Below the pieces are notes generated by a model. The model was not told the DNA's origin. It saw only the letters and a list, made by a program, of their open reading frames with translations, and did no database searches. From the NCBI GenBank assembly GCA_039654915.1, contig CM077594.1, positions 19,467,001 through 19,531,000 on the forward strand: a stretch of DNA of 64,000 nt, read 5' to 3'. Each line of letters begins with the position of its first letter. The first letter of the stretch is position 1. The position numbers and the translations under genes were made by a program. The DNA is from Aquilaria yunnanensis. Taxonomy: Eukaryota; Streptophyta; Magnoliopsida; Malvales; Thymelaeaceae. This document shows, piece after piece, positions 1 to 11,858 of this stretch.

Positions 1-1499
1 TCTGGCCCCTAAAGGATGGTCGGCCATCTTCCTTCTCTTCTCAATGATCAATTTTTATTTTTATTTTTATATTTTTTTGCCTTGGATTAGATTGATACAA
101 ATCTAGGGTTGTTGTAGAATTTCAAAAAATCTAAAAAAAAATTCCAACCCTAATTCAAATAAAGGGAAATTGATTTCCCGAATCATAGAGTTATTTTTAT
201 ACATACCAAATCTTACAAAGCCCAGCCATTCTATTGTGACATTCACAAGCAATGGTGGCTGAAGGGTAATCAAATGAGTATGACTTACATAGTAATTTGG
301 GCTCAAAACAAAACCTTTTATTCAAATTCTAGATTTGGTTTTGGGGTTTCCACATAGTAGATAACACATTATTAACCATAACTATAATTGATTCATCAAC
401 TAAATGAAAAATCAAGCAACTCTGACACTTTATGTGTTAAAATGGGTACCAATTAGTAGGTGCAAGCATTTTGGGTCATATCGCTCTAGATCGTGAAAGT
501 TGGGGATGTGAATTGTAATTCAAGGCTTTTATTTAGGTTGTTTTTTTTGAAAGTTTGTGAGGTTTAACAATTTTACTGTTGATGGTGTCAATATTTAGAG
601 CAGCTAAGTTTAGGGACTCCAAAAAGTAAGTGTGCAAATGTAGATAGGGATACATTTCAAGAGAGTTGTTTTATTGGAAATCAAAGTGTGACGGATGACG
701 GATGCAGGAGCTTATGGATGCACCCGTCTCATCCATCATCTGTCACGCTACAAGGGTTTTTTTTTATACATTATGAATTTTTTGCTTACTTAACTTATGG
801 AAAGAAGAATTCATAAAAAACTTGAAATATTTGCACCATTTCCATATTTTATAGCCACTTCAACATTTACTTTTCTTTTCATTTTTCCTGATTTGTGTGC
901 AAAAGTTGAAAGATGAATACAAAATGAAGAACAAATTTTTTTTTCTTAATGTGACAAATCAAAATATTACAAACAATATTGAAAGAAGGGAATATTTACT
1001 TTTTGAAAAAAATAAGTAGTTTTTAGATTATTTAAATCTTAAAATTTCCATTGATATAGAAGTTTTTTTTTAGAAACAACTGGTATGTAAATTGAGCTAA
1101 TAGTGATTATATTATAATAATTACTTTTATATAATTATTAATAATCACTTTTTAATATATTTTTTCTTCAAATTTATGAAAAGTGATTGAAAAACCAGTT
1201 GACAAGGAAATTTTCATGTTTTGCTCAAGACTGCATAGAATTGAACGCATTAACTAGGCTAAATTAAAGTAAAACGAGCAGGCTGTAAGAAATTTCAAGT
1301 TTTGTTTTTCTCGAGACGGACATAAATAGAATCCAAGTCCAACACATTGCTTATAAGTAGAATCCGAAGCCTCGAGAATTAGAAACTTCACATTCTGATG
1401 ATTTCACTTTCTCTATGGCCCTTAATTCTCAAGAGCGAGATGTGAGCTGTTTGTTGGTACCAAGAATATTATGAACATATGTTTAATTAGATATAGTAA
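1..1499. other. AT-rich intergenic sequence, no gene recognised
   Basis: Long A/T runs and no reading frame resembling a protein family. A short direct/inverted motif around 695-745 (gatggatg and catccatc) could be an old transposon end but nothing confirms it. Confidence 0.5.
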
Positions 1500-1723
1500 T
1501 TGATTTGCAAATTTACCACTCACCCTAACTCGCATTCTATTCCACGATTCTTTTCTCATGCCGCCTCGCGACCCTTTTCCCTTGTCATCTCGCCTTTAAC
1601 AAGCTCATCGTTACGACTTCATCTTCAGAATCTGTCCAGGGCTTGTTTTACAATAGTTGTTCTCGGCGGCATAGAAGCGAAGTTAAGAGTGGTGACTAGA
1701 GGAGGTGATGCGAGGAGTGGCGA

Positions 1724-2160
1724 TTGGAGGAGACGAAGCCAAGAGCAGCGACTGGAGGAGGCGGAGGCAAAGCCAGGAGTGGCGGCCGAATAAGGAGAAC
1801 GAGGAAGCAGCTACGACAAAGGCAGATCCAGGAGCAAGAGCATTGATAGGAGGAAGAGAAAGAGGAATCGACTGCGGTGGAGGCAGATCCAAGAACTGCG
1901 AATGTCAATCGGAGGAGGAGAAAGAGAAAAGTGATGGGAGGTGAAGGAGACGAAGCAAAGAGCAGTGACTGGAGGAGGCAGAGGCGAAGCCAGGAGTAGT
2001 GGCCGAAGGACAAGAATAAAGAAGTGATTGTGGCAAAGGCAGATCCAGGGGTGAGAGTGTTGATCGGAGGAAGAGATAGAGGAATTGACTGCCGCGAAGG
2101 CACATCCAAGAGCGGCAAGTGTCGATTGGAGGAGAAGAAAGAGAGAAGCGACGACAGGTG
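1724..2160. repeat. Two-copy tandem duplication, period about 217 bp, purine-rich
   Basis: The block beginning gacgaagccaagagcagc near 1732 recurs as gacgaagcaaagagcagt near 1949, and the similarity continues for about 215 bp with scattered substitutions and small indels. The plus strand is strongly G/A-rich (ggaggag, gaagaaag), so all six frames give low-complexity Arg/Glu or Ser/Leu readings. Overlapping open frames on both strands are explained by this composition. I see no gene here. Confidence 0.8.
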
Positions 2161-2209
2161 AGAGAGATGATGGGAGATGAGACGATATGGGAGGCAGGTT
2201 AAAAAAATT

Positions 2210-2740
2210 GTTTATTTATACACTTTTTAGATATTATGTAGACATTTTTTTATGTTTATTCATACACTTTTTAGATATGTTTTAGACATTTGTTTTACTT
2301 ATTTGTTTTAGACCGTTTTGTGAGGAAAAAAATTGTTTGTGTATTTGGTTACAACACTTTAATATTTTTGTTAAGACAATTTTTTATTTTCATTCATACA
2401 CTTTAACCTATTGTTTCGGATACTTTTATTTTTTTAAAATGGTTAATTATTTACATATTTCTCCATACACTTTCATATTTTGTGTTAGACATTTTTATAT
2501 ATTAATATAGACATTTTGACTTATTATTTTAGACTTTTTTACACTTTTATATTTTTTGAATGCAATAAAATGTTTACATATTGTGTCATAAATTTTTACA
2601 TATTTCTTCAGACACTTTTAAATTTTCCTTTAAACATTTTACAGTTTACATATTGTCAGAAGAAAACAATTATATATATATATATTAACATATTGTTATA
2701 GACATTTCTGCATCTTTTCTTGGACACTTTTCTAGTTTTT
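2210..2740. repeat. Degenerate AT-rich short-period repeat tract
   Basis: Loose variants of tacacttttagata and tttagacatttt recur every few tens of bases. The units are too diverged to set a fixed period by eye. No coding potential is visible. Confidence 0.5.
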
Positions 2741-2885
2741 TGTTCTTTTGCACAATCTGGAGCCATAGGTGACAGATTTGTAGATCAACAAAGAAGGCCT
2801 AATTCAGGTGTGTATAACGATCATGGACTATCGAGGGGGCTGGATCAGAGAGCTGAGCGATGATTTGGAGACCAAGGGCGGTGAG

Positions 2886-4333
2886 TAGGGATGGCAAAAT
2901 CGGACCCGACCCGATGACCTGTCCCAACCCACCCGAACCTAAGCTTGACCTGACCCGATTTGACTAAAAAAGTCAACGACTTGAACCCGACTGTGCCTAA
3001 CCCGTTCTGAACTTGAACCCGATTAAAGGGAAACCCGAGAAAACCCGAACCCAAATGATCCAAACCCGAAATACCCGAACCCGAAATGACCCGAACCCGA
3101 AATGACCCAAACCCTAGACTGACCTAACCTGAACCCGAGATGACCCGATAACTAAACCCGACAAGACCCGATTTTAACCATTATCCTAAACCTTAATTTT
3201 CTTTTTTCATTATTTTTCATATTAAATCAGTCCTAAATATGGATGTTTCCATGTTTAGTAACTTCCATTTCTTGAGACTTTCATATTCAGTATGTCTTAT
3301 ATTTAGGAATGATGACTTCCGTTATTAGTAACTTCCATTTTTAGGTATTTCCATATTTAGTAAGTTTCATTTTTGGAGTTGAGACTTTCATATTTAGTAG
3401 TTTCATTTTATTTTTTAAGATATTCATGTTTAATAATTTTCATTTTTTAAGAAAGGATTTCCATATTTAGTAACTTCTATTTTTTTAGGAATTCTATATA
3501 TTACAAGTGTCTTATTTGGGGAAAAAACATCCATATTTAGTGAATCCCATATTTGAATTTTTCCAACATAAGTAATTTTTATATTTAGTAAGTTTAATGA
3601 TCTTAATAGGCAATTATTAAAATTACAATATTCATCCCTAAACTTTTAAGTATAGTGCAATAACGTACCTAAATTTTAAAAAAATTTATTTTAGTCACCC
3701 ATAATAATTACAACATGGATCCTAAAATTTTTAAAATCTTTGCACTTTCATCCAAAATTTTTCAAATTTTATAATTTAGTCACTGATAATTAACTTGATT
3801 TGCATTTCGTTGTAATTTCAAAGAAAATTCATTAAAACATAAACATAACAAAATTGTCATTATGTATGTCTAGGTGATAGCTGGGTGAAGATCTGAATAA
3901 TCTGTACAATGATAGTTAAAGCTTATGGGTTTAGGAAAACAATCAAATATTACTAACAATATTAAATTACTTAAATATGTACTAAACTACAATGAAGAAG
4001 ATTTTTATGAATATTTTAATTAAATATACTAAAAAATGAAAATTTAATTTAAATTAAATCACACAAGAAAGTTGAATTATTTGATTTAAAATTTAAAAAA
4101 ATTGAATCGATTCAATCGTTTTGACTTTACATCAGTAATCCACATGAACACAAAGGTTGACTCGAATTTGACCCGAAAGTTGACCTGAAATTACCTGAGA
4201 CTAAAATTGGCCCGACCTGAAGTGAACCAAAACCTAAATAAACTCGGCTCAACCCAACCCGAACCCGAAATCAACTCAACCTGAAACCAACCCGAACCCA
4301 AATGACCCGACCTGAACCCAACCTGGACCCGAA
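2886..4333. mobile_element. Non-autonomous hAT-type element copy 1, left portion (right end lost)
   Basis: It opens with TAGGGATGGCAAAA, close to both inverted ends of the complete copy at 38088-39118. Subterminal sequence on both sides is packed with degenerate gacccgaacccgaaat motifs (about 2895-3180 and 4140-4333). The first 150 bp, including the stretch reading gtcaacgacttgaaccc, matches the start of the second copy. The middle is AT-rich, with a degenerate repeat of the type ccatatttagtaacttc (about 3240-3560), and non-coding. Copia A interrupts it at 4334. The expected right end and 8-bp target duplication do not reappear after Copia A, so they were deleted. The superfamily call comes from the 8-bp duplication and end sequence of the second copy. 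No transposase is present. Confidence 0.75.
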
Positions 4334-5745
4334 TGTTAGTGTTGTGCCCAAAAGCCAATCATGAGATAATTGTATTTTTGCACATTGAGTCATGATATTT
4401 TATTAAGGCTATTCAGCAATTATGTTTGTTGTTTTGTTTCTGCGTAACGTAATAAACATAATTGTAACCCTAGAATAATGATATTCTTAAACGTCCCTGG
4501 TCTAGTATTATTGTGGAGTGGGTTGCAATAATACATAACGACTAGCATATATGGAGACTAATATGAGATATGTAGTCTACATATGGGTACAAGTTGGAGA
4601 ACTTGTGTACTGGATCGACCCACCATGAGAACACTACATGGATCATTATATGAGTGTCATAAGTGATTCTCATAGTGATCATGGTATATGTAGTCCTTCG
4701 ACCTAAGATTATCAAGGTTCCCTACATGTGAGTCACATACTTTGATACTTTCCTTTGTTGCTCGTAACTGAGTGAACTTGAAGGAGGTCATTGAGTATGT
4801 TACATATCATGTGGAGGGATTTGTATGATCAAGATGAGATTTGTCCCTCCTATATAACGGGAGTGATATCTTCGGGCCCCTTGATAAAGTAAGACTTAGA
4901 AAATGCATGTCCATGCTCCGATGAGTTGATATACGATATCAATGTCATCAGTTTAAGTTGGTCTACTCGGTAATCAAGAAACCAAAGATTGGGCTATACG
5001 AGAGTGACACATTCCATGTCTCGTGCTTAGTCTTGATATCTTGGACAAAGGAACAATGGCATATATCGGTGATGATCATAAAGGTTTAGTCGAATCATCG
5101 ACAATCTTGTCACTTGGGTAGCAATGATGTGTTGCTAGACACCGCTAATTGCTTATGATCATAAATGTGATTTATGATCATTGCCAACGTGATAAGAGCC
5201 TATTGGGTCGCACACATAGAGCTATTTGGATCATTAGAGTGCATGGGCTAATTATTTGGGTTATGGTTTCACTTTAATTTCGTATTAATAATGGGCCCAA
5301 GAGTTGAGCCATTATTAAGCCCGAAATTAAATCCTAATTGGATTAGGGCTTTGAAACCCATTAGGCCTGGAAGTTGAGTCTCACTATAAATACAACTTCT
5401 AGTGAGAAATTCGTAGGTCTCTTTGCCCCAGCCTCCCAAAAGGACAGCTGCACTCTTGTCTTGCAATTCCTTGGAGGACGCAAGCTAGCACTGCGAGCGC
5501 AAGAGAAACGCATCTGCCAGGACGTGGTGGAAGAGTGGTGATCCCGAGAGGCTCGTGTGGATACCATAGAGAGCTTGAACACGTCAACTGTTCAGGTTTT
5601 GTGATTCGACTCTACAGTTGAGTGAGAGATCTCAACCGAAAATTAGGTATGAAAATTTTCGAACACCCTGTTTACCCCGTTTCACTTAGATCCTGGAGGG
5701 TTTCGGTTAAATTCCGTTGCGCTGTTTGGCTCCTGAAACCCAACA
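4334..5745 (+). repeat. Copia A 5' LTR (1,412 bp)
   Basis: It starts TGTTAGTGTTG and ends CCCAACA, the standard TG...CA, immediately before the primer binding site. Its first 167 bp align with 11245-11411, with roughly 5% mismatch by eye. Confidence 0.93.
5385..5392 (+). promoter_or_regulatory. TATA box of Copia A 5' LTR
   Basis: TATAAATA lies about 350 bp before the LTR end, a usual place for the U3/R promoter of a plant Copia LTR. Confidence 0.65.
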
Positions 5746-5746
5746 G

Positions 5747-5758
5747 TGGTATCAGAGC
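5747..5758 (+). other. Copia A primer binding site
   Basis: TGGTATCAGAGC lies one base after the LTR. It is complementary to the 3' end of plant initiator tRNA-Met, the usual Copia primer. Confidence 0.9.
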
Positions 5759-7283
5759 TATTGGTGAAACCTTAAATCGGGATTGAGTGTTGAATCACAT
5801 GATGCTATGTGTTCGATTGTTTTTCGGCCATGATTAATTAGATTGATTCATGATGCATGAAACCGAAATTCGTAATGAACATATGAGATATATAAAGAAA
5901 CGACACAAATTGGTTAATGAGATTAACCCGAAATTGATAGGTATGAGATACCTATATGGATTAGGATTCTTACAATAGTTGCAAAAACCCTAACTTTGTT
6001 CGGATTTGGCCTGTTTGAGCACCGAAAGTAAGGTATTTTTAGTGGCTCGAATGGAGGAGTCTCGGGTGCATACTTTCTCGAAATAGAAGATTTTCGGGCT
6101 AAGCAATTGTAAGACAATTGTTTGTGCCGGGGGGCGCTACCCCCACGCCCCTTGCAAGGGCGGCTCCCCTTGACCCCGTCGCTGACCGGTCAGCGGAACC
6201 ACAGCCCGCTGACCGCCGTATGCGAAGCGCCACATAAATAAAAACTGGTTAATCAACACGCGAAAATTGGCATGCATCTTAGTTGAATAAGATTTGACAT
6301 GATATGCTGATTGGTGTTTGAAGCATGGTGCATGGTTATAGCCCTTGATTGGTTGTACTTGTAAATACGGCCTGCGAGTCGTGCATTTTCTTATCACTCT
6401 CATTGTACATTCTCTTCTCACCTTACTCCCCTCGAATGTAACTCGAGGTTTCTATTATTGATGTAATGGTGCATTATGTGCTCATCCAAGGTGGTATGTC
6501 CAAGGATCATGCAAGGAGGTATGTCCAAGGAGGTGACAACAAAAGGGCAGCCAAGAAAGGAAGAGAAGGAGCTTGGGAAGACTCTTTTATTTTCTTAGGC
6601 TTTTATGATATTCTCATTGGCTTGAAAATATCGCATAGTTTGGGCTATAACCATGTCACGTTTATTTCTTGTAAGCATGAGATGCATGTTTTATATTTGT
6701 ATGTGATGCATGTATAAAACAACCGGAGATAACAAATTGGTGAGATCAAAAGAAAAAATCCCTCAAATAAATATTAAGTCATTAAATGTGATGCCTTCCA
6801 AATGTTGGCACTCGTCAAGACTTTAATCAACATTAGGTGGGTTTGCCAAAGCAAAGCACCTGTGTTCATCTTGGTAAGGCGCAATGGGATAATAGTGATA
6901 TCCAAAATTGCTAACTTTGGGTTCGACTTAACTAAGTCATCCTAATAGGATTAGGGACTTAGAGGCATAGAGTTGGGCTTAAGTTCATGAGATGAGCTTG
7001 GACAAGTGTTGTTCACCCAACTATCCAAGAGTTGCATGGGATGCAATTGGCAAGGAGTTGCCTACCTAAATAGCTGTAACTTGAGAGAAAAGCCAAATCT
7101 GGCTCAGGTTGTGGTCAAATATGGATCTTGGCCCACTAGAATACCTTAGTGCCGAGGTGTTCCGAAATAATATCGAGGGTTATTATTTTGAGGAAAATAG
7201 TGGGAGTATCGTTTAATAAAGTCCTTATTAAATGAATTAAAATACATGACTCTTACACTGCATATTTACTGTTGTAGATAACC
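5759..7283 (+). other. Copia A leader with a GC-rich palindromic island
   Basis: Untranslated leader between the primer site and gag. It is mostly AT-rich but holds a very GC-rich island at about 6126-6232. The island includes a perfect 16-bp palindrome CGCTGACCGGTCAGCG at 6180-6195 and a near-palindrome CGCCCCTTGCAAGGGCG at 6146-6162. The 83-codon open frame at 6466-6717 has no recognisable domain and is not called as a gene. Confidence 0.6.
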
Positions 7284-8582
7284 ATGACACAAAACACATC
7301 GACACTTTCGTTGCGATCGATCCTTGAAAAGGAAAAACTGAATGAGACCAACTTTCTCAAATGGTACCGAAACTTGAGGATAGTCCTCAAACAAGAGAGA
7401 AAGACTTATGTCCTAGAGCAGCCTATTCCGAATGAGCCTGCTGCCACTGCTCCAAGAGCTGAAAGGGATGCTCATAAGAGGCATTCTAATGATGCTTTAG
7501 ATGTTGCATGCCTCATGCTTATTACCATGGAATCTAAGCTTCAGAAGCAACATGAGAACATGGGGGCGTTCGATATGATCGAACATCTCAAAATGCTTTT
7601 CCAAGAGCAAGCTAAACATGAGAGGTTTGAGACCTCTAAGACATTGTTTCAGTGCAAGATGTCTGAGGGAAGTCCCGTGGGTCCTCATGTGCTCAAGATG
7701 ATTGGGTACATTGAGAATCTTGAGAATTTGGGATTTGCTCTTCAGAAAGAGTTGGCTATTGATGTAGTCTTGCAATCGTTGCCTGAAAGCTACAGTCAGT
7801 TCGTCATGAACTATAACATGAACGACCTTGACAAGTCCCTCCCTGAATTGCTCAACATGTTGAGAACTGCTGAGCAAAACCTTAAGAAGGCTAAGCCCAT
7901 TTTGATGGTTCAAAAGGGCAATGGAAAGGGAAAAGCCAACAAGAAGAAGGATAAAGCTAATGGAAAGTCCAATGCTCGTTCTTCTTCAGCTGCACTGAAA
8001 CCAAAGGGTGGTGTGGCAAAGGAAGGGGAGTGCTTCCATTGTAAGCAACCTGGACACTGGAAGCGCAATTGCAAGCTCTATCTTGAAGAACTTGCTAAGG
8101 AAAAGGGAAGTAAGACTTCCACTTCAGGTGTTCTTGTTATAGAGGCTAACTTTTCTACTTCCTCATCTTGGGTATTGGATACTGGATGTGGATATCACAT
8201 TTGTGCAAATGTGCAGGATCTAAGTAGAAGTAGAAGATTGGCTCGAGGTGAAGTGGACCTACGTGTTGGAAATGAAGCAAGGGTTGCGGCCTTAGCCGTA
8301 GGGACTTATGTTCTCATTTTACCTAGTGGATTAGTTTTAGAATTAGACAACTGCTACTTTGTGCCTACTATTAGTAGAAATTTGATTTCTGTTTCTTGTT
8401 TGGACAAGAAAGGTTTTTCATTTATAATAAAGGACAAATGTTGTTCTATTTATTTGAATGAAATCTTTTATGGTAGTGCTCAACTTAGCAATGGGTTGTA
8501 TGTTCTAGACCTCGAAGATCCAATCTATAATGTGAATACCAAGAAGGTCAGATTAAATGATTCAAACCCGACCTATCTCTAG
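7284..8582 (+). pseudogene. Copia A gag and protease, ending in a premature stop
   Basis: An open frame of 432 codons. The N-terminal two thirds is a Ty1/copia Gag (UBN2-type): the capsid-like region runs from about residue 10 to 200 and includes the motif LFQCKMSEGSPVGPHVLKMI. A lysine-rich linker and a CCHC zinc knuckle (CFHCKQPGHWKRNC, about residues 250-263) follow. The aspartic protease begins with the active-site motif VLDTGCGYHIC near residue 297. In an intact element the frame would run on into the integrase. Here it stops at 8580-8582 (TAG) just before the pre-integrase zinc region, most simply a TGG to TAG change. Gag packages the element RNA in virus-like particles and the protease would cleave the polyprotein. 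The gag part is the best-preserved coding stretch of this element. Confidence 0.92.
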
Positions 8583-11250
8583 CATTGTCGCTTGGGCCAT
8601 ATAAAGAGACCTGCATATCCAAGCTCCATAAGGATGGACTCTTGGACTCATTGGATTTTGAATCATATGAGACATGTGAGTCATGTTTGTTGGGCAAGAT
8701 GACCAAAGCCCCGTTCACAGGGCAAAGTGAAAGGGCTAATGACTTACTTGGACTCATACATAGTGATGTATGTGGCCCTATGTCTACACAAGCTAGAGGA
8801 GGTTTCCAATACTTCATTACTTTCACTGATGACTTCAGCAGATGTGGCTATGTGTATCTCATGAGACATAAGTCAGAATCCTTTGAAAAGTTCAAATAAT
8901 TCAAGAATGAAGTAGAGAATCAACTCGGGAAGAGTATCAAAGTGCTTCGATCAGATCGAGGTGGAGAGTACTTGGATCGAGAATTCCTTGACTATCTAAA
9001 AGAGTGTGGTATAGTATCACAACTCACTCCACCAGGTATACCTCAATGGAATGGTGTTTCTGAAAGGAGAAATCGAATTCTGTTAGACATGGTTCGCTCC
9101 ATGATTAGTTAAGTTGACCTTCCAAACTCCTTTTGGGGACATACTCTAGAGACAACCGTTTTTACACTAAACCGAGTTCCATCTAAATCGGTTGAAAAGA
9201 CACCATATGAGATATGGAGTGGGAGACGTCCCAATTTGTCTTTTATGAAGATTTTTGGCTGTGACGCTTATGTGAAACGTCAATCCTTTGACAAACTAGG
9301 GCCCAAATCTCAAAAATGCCTTTTGTTGGGTATCCCAAAGAAACAAAGGGTTACTATTTCTACAATCCTTCTGAGCAAAAAGTGTTTGTTGCTCGAACTG
9401 GTGTCTTTTTGGAGAAAGAGTTTATCTCTAAAGGAACTAGTGGGAGGAAAGTAGAACTTGAAGAAATTCAAGAACAACAAAGAGACATCGAACCTGAAAT
9501 GGAACCTGAATAGACACCGCAAGATGTTGTTCAAGAGTCTGTTCTTGTAGCACAGAGCCCACGTAGGTCTGGTAGGATTCGGCGTGAGCCTGAGAGATAT
9601 GGATTTCTCGTGACTCACACCGGTGATGTGATGCTCATGGATCAGGATGAGCCCACAACCTACCAACAAGCTATGTCGGGGCCTGACTTTGAGAAGTGGC
9701 TAGTGGCTATGAAATCCGAGATGGAATCCATGTATGAAAACTAAGTATGGACTTTGGTTGACCCACCTGAAGGGGTAAAACCCATAGGGTGCAAATGGGT
9801 TTTCAAGAAGAAAACCAACATGGAGTGTAATGTGATTACCTTTATGGGACGATTGGTTGCAAAAGGTTTCAAGCAAATTCATGGTATTGACTATGATGAA
9901 ACTTTTTCACCAGTTGCTATGCTTAAATCCATCCGAATTTTGTTTGCTATTGCTGTACACTATGATTATGAGATATGACAAATGGATGTCAAAACTGCAT
10001 TCCTAAATGGAAAGCTACTTGAGGATGTGTACATGACACAACCTGAGGGTTTTGTCACTCCTGAGAATGCCAATAAAGTGTGCAAGTTACAAAGGTCCAT
10101 TTATGGACTGAAGCAAGCTTCTCGAAGTTGGAATCTTCGTTTTGATGATGCAATCAAAGAGTTTGGTTTTATAAAAAGTGAAGATGAACCTTGTGTCTAC
10201 AAGAAGGTTAGTGAGAGCGCTATTGTTTTCTTGGTGTTGTATGTAGATGACATACTACTTATCGGGAATGACATTCCTGAGTTACAGTCTGTGAAGACTT
10301 GGTTAGGGAAATGTTTCTCTATGAAGGACTTGGGTGAAGCATCCTATGTGTTAGGCATCAGGATCTATAGAGATAGATCTAGAAAGCTTCTTGGCCTAAG
10401 TCAAAGTACATATATTGATAAGGTGCTAAAGAGGTTTAGCATGCAAGATTCCAAGAAAGGATTCTTGCCCATGTCACATGGTATCACTCTTTCTAGATCT
10501 CAGTGTCCGAGTACAATCGAGGAGAGAGAGCGCATGAGTAAGATTCCATAAGCCTCAGCAATTGGATCTATCATGTATGCCATGATATGTACTCATCCCG
10601 ATGTCTCATATGCTTTGAGCATGACGAGTAGGTACCAATCGAACCCCGGTGAGAGTCACTAGGCAGCTGTTAAGAACATCCTTAAGTACTTACGAAGGAC
10701 TAAGGATGCATTCTTGGTATTTGGAGGTGAAGATGAGCTCGTTGTAAAGGGTTACACCGATGCAAGCTTCCAATCCAATAAGGATGATTTTAGATCGCAA
10801 TCTGGTTATGTGTTTTGTATTGGTGATGGTGCTGTCAGCTGGAAGAGTTTAAAGCAAGAGACAGTAGCTGACTCTACAACAGAATCTGAGTACATTGCCG
10901 CCTCTGATGCTGCGAAGGAGGCAGTTTGGATCAAGAAGTTCATCACTGAACTTGGAGTGGTTCCAAGCATTACCGACCCGATAGAGCTCTATTGTGACAA
11001 CAATGAAACAATCGCACAGGCTAAGGAACCTCGATCTCACCAGCAATCCAAACATATACTCCGACGCTATCATCTCATCAGGGAGATCATCGAGAGGGGT
11101 GATGTAAGGATATGCAGGACTTCGACAGACAACAACATTATTGATTCACTGACAAAGCCCCTTACGCAGCAGAAGCATGATAGCCATTCTAGGTCCATCG
11201 GTATTAGATACATGGATGATTGGCTTTTAGTGCAAGTGGGAGATTGTTAG
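8583..11250 (+). pseudogene. Copia A pol remnant: integrase, reverse transcriptase, RNase H
   Basis: A pre-integrase HHCC region and the integrase core (CESCLLGK, HSDVCGPM, FTDDFSR) read from about 8600 to 9110. They are in a different frame from gag, so a shift lies close to the 8580 stop. Further in-frame stops sit at 8897 (TAA), about 9110, 9511 and 9742, and a frame change occurs near 9340-9360. Reverse transcriptase follows: FKQIHGIDYDETFSPV, then MDVKTAFLNG, then the catalytic LYVDDILLIG near 10238. The part from 9982 to 10551 is uninterrupted. RNase H reads from 10714 (YTDAS, TTESEYIAA, KHI..RYH) to a stop at 11248-11250 that lies inside the 3' LTR start. Key catalytic residues of RT and RNase H survive but the polyprotein cannot be made. 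Confidence 0.92.
11234..11244 (+). other. Copia A polypurine tract
   Basis: AAGTGGGAGAT directly precedes the TGTTAG start of the 3' LTR. This is the usual plus-strand primer of plant Copia elements. Confidence 0.85.
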
Positions 11251-11411
11251 TGTTGTACCCAAAAGCCAATCATGAGATGATTGTATTTTTGCACATTGAG
11301 TCATGATATTTTATTAAGGCTATCCAGCAATTATGTTTGTTGTTTTTTTTTTGCATAACGTAATAAATATAATTGTAACCCTAGAATAATGATATTCATA
11401 AACGTCCCTGG
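11245..11411 (+). repeat. Copia A 3' LTR, truncated to 167 bp
   Basis: Matches the first 167 bp of the 5' LTR, through aacgtccctgg, then stops abruptly. About 1.25 kb of LTR is missing. Sequence with the ends of the snapback MITE family begins at the break. Confidence 0.93.
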
Positions 11412-11858
11412 ATACAATTTACCCCCCTGAGGTTTATGTAAAATTACATTATACCCCTTTTGCTTAAAAAATATACACTTTCTCTCCTACATTTTTAATG
11501 CAGTTCAATAGCAGCTTTTGAAATCTTAATTTAGATTGTATGGTTGTCATTTTCAAATAATTTCAATCTGTATAGTACATTTCTTTTTTTACAATTGATT
11601 AACATTTAAAAAATACTGTTTTAAAAACTAAAAGGAATACAGAAAGAAAAAATTGATAATTTAAAATATACATTAACTGTAAACAAATATCATACAGATT
11701 GAAATTGTTGGAAGATCACTACCGTAATGTCTAAATTAAGATTTTAAAAGTTGCTTCTTGATTGTATTAAAAAGGCAGAACGCAAAATATAGATTTCTAA
11801 AATAAAAAGGGACAAAGTGTAATTTCACCTAAATTTTAAGGGGTAAATTATAATCATC
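11410..11858. mobile_element. Snapback MITE family, copy 1
   Basis: About 445 bp with long inverted ends: the left reads ACAATTTACCCCCCTGAGG and the right, reversed, ATAATTTACCCCTTAAAAT. The symmetry runs inward: cttttgaaatcttaatttag on the left is mirrored by ctaaattaagattttaaaag on the right, and a unit ending in atttcaatctgta is mirrored by tacagattgaaat. The element can fold over most of its length. It has no coding capacity. A second full copy (13202-13656) and a third, split copy (46943 and 63471-63614) share the same ends and core, which confirms a family. Superfamily is unassigned because no clean target duplication was found; a Mutator-like origin is one possibility. Confidence 0.75.

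Larger units (their letters stand above)
4334..11411 (+). mobile_element. Copia A: Ty1/copia LTR retrotransposon with truncated 3' LTR
   Basis: The order is a 1,412-bp 5' LTR, an initiator-Met-type primer binding site, a 1.5-kb leader, gag, protease, integrase, reverse transcriptase, RNase H, a polypurine tract and the first 167 bp of the 3' LTR. The gene order PR-IN-RT-RH is that of Ty1/copia. It inserted into hAT copy 1. The 3' LTR stops after aacgtccctgg and snapback-MITE sequence follows directly, so the 3' flank and target duplication cannot be checked. Coding regions carry several stops and shifts, so the copy is dead. Confidence 0.95.

Noticed and set aside
1696..2118. Minus-strand open frame of 140 codons, and overlapping plus frames
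   Set aside because: Low-complexity Ser/Leu/Pro reading of a purine-rich tandem duplication.
2895..3180. CCCGAA-rich array as a telomere-like or satellite repeat
   Set aside because: The unit is not the plant telomere repeat (CCCTAAA) and is confined to the ends of two hAT copies.
6466..6717. 83-codon frame in the Copia A leader as an extra gene
   Set aside because: No family resemblance; leaders of this length often contain chance frames.
7497..7913. Minus-strand open frame of 138 codons
   Set aside because: Shadow of the Copia A gag, which is unmistakable on the plus strand.
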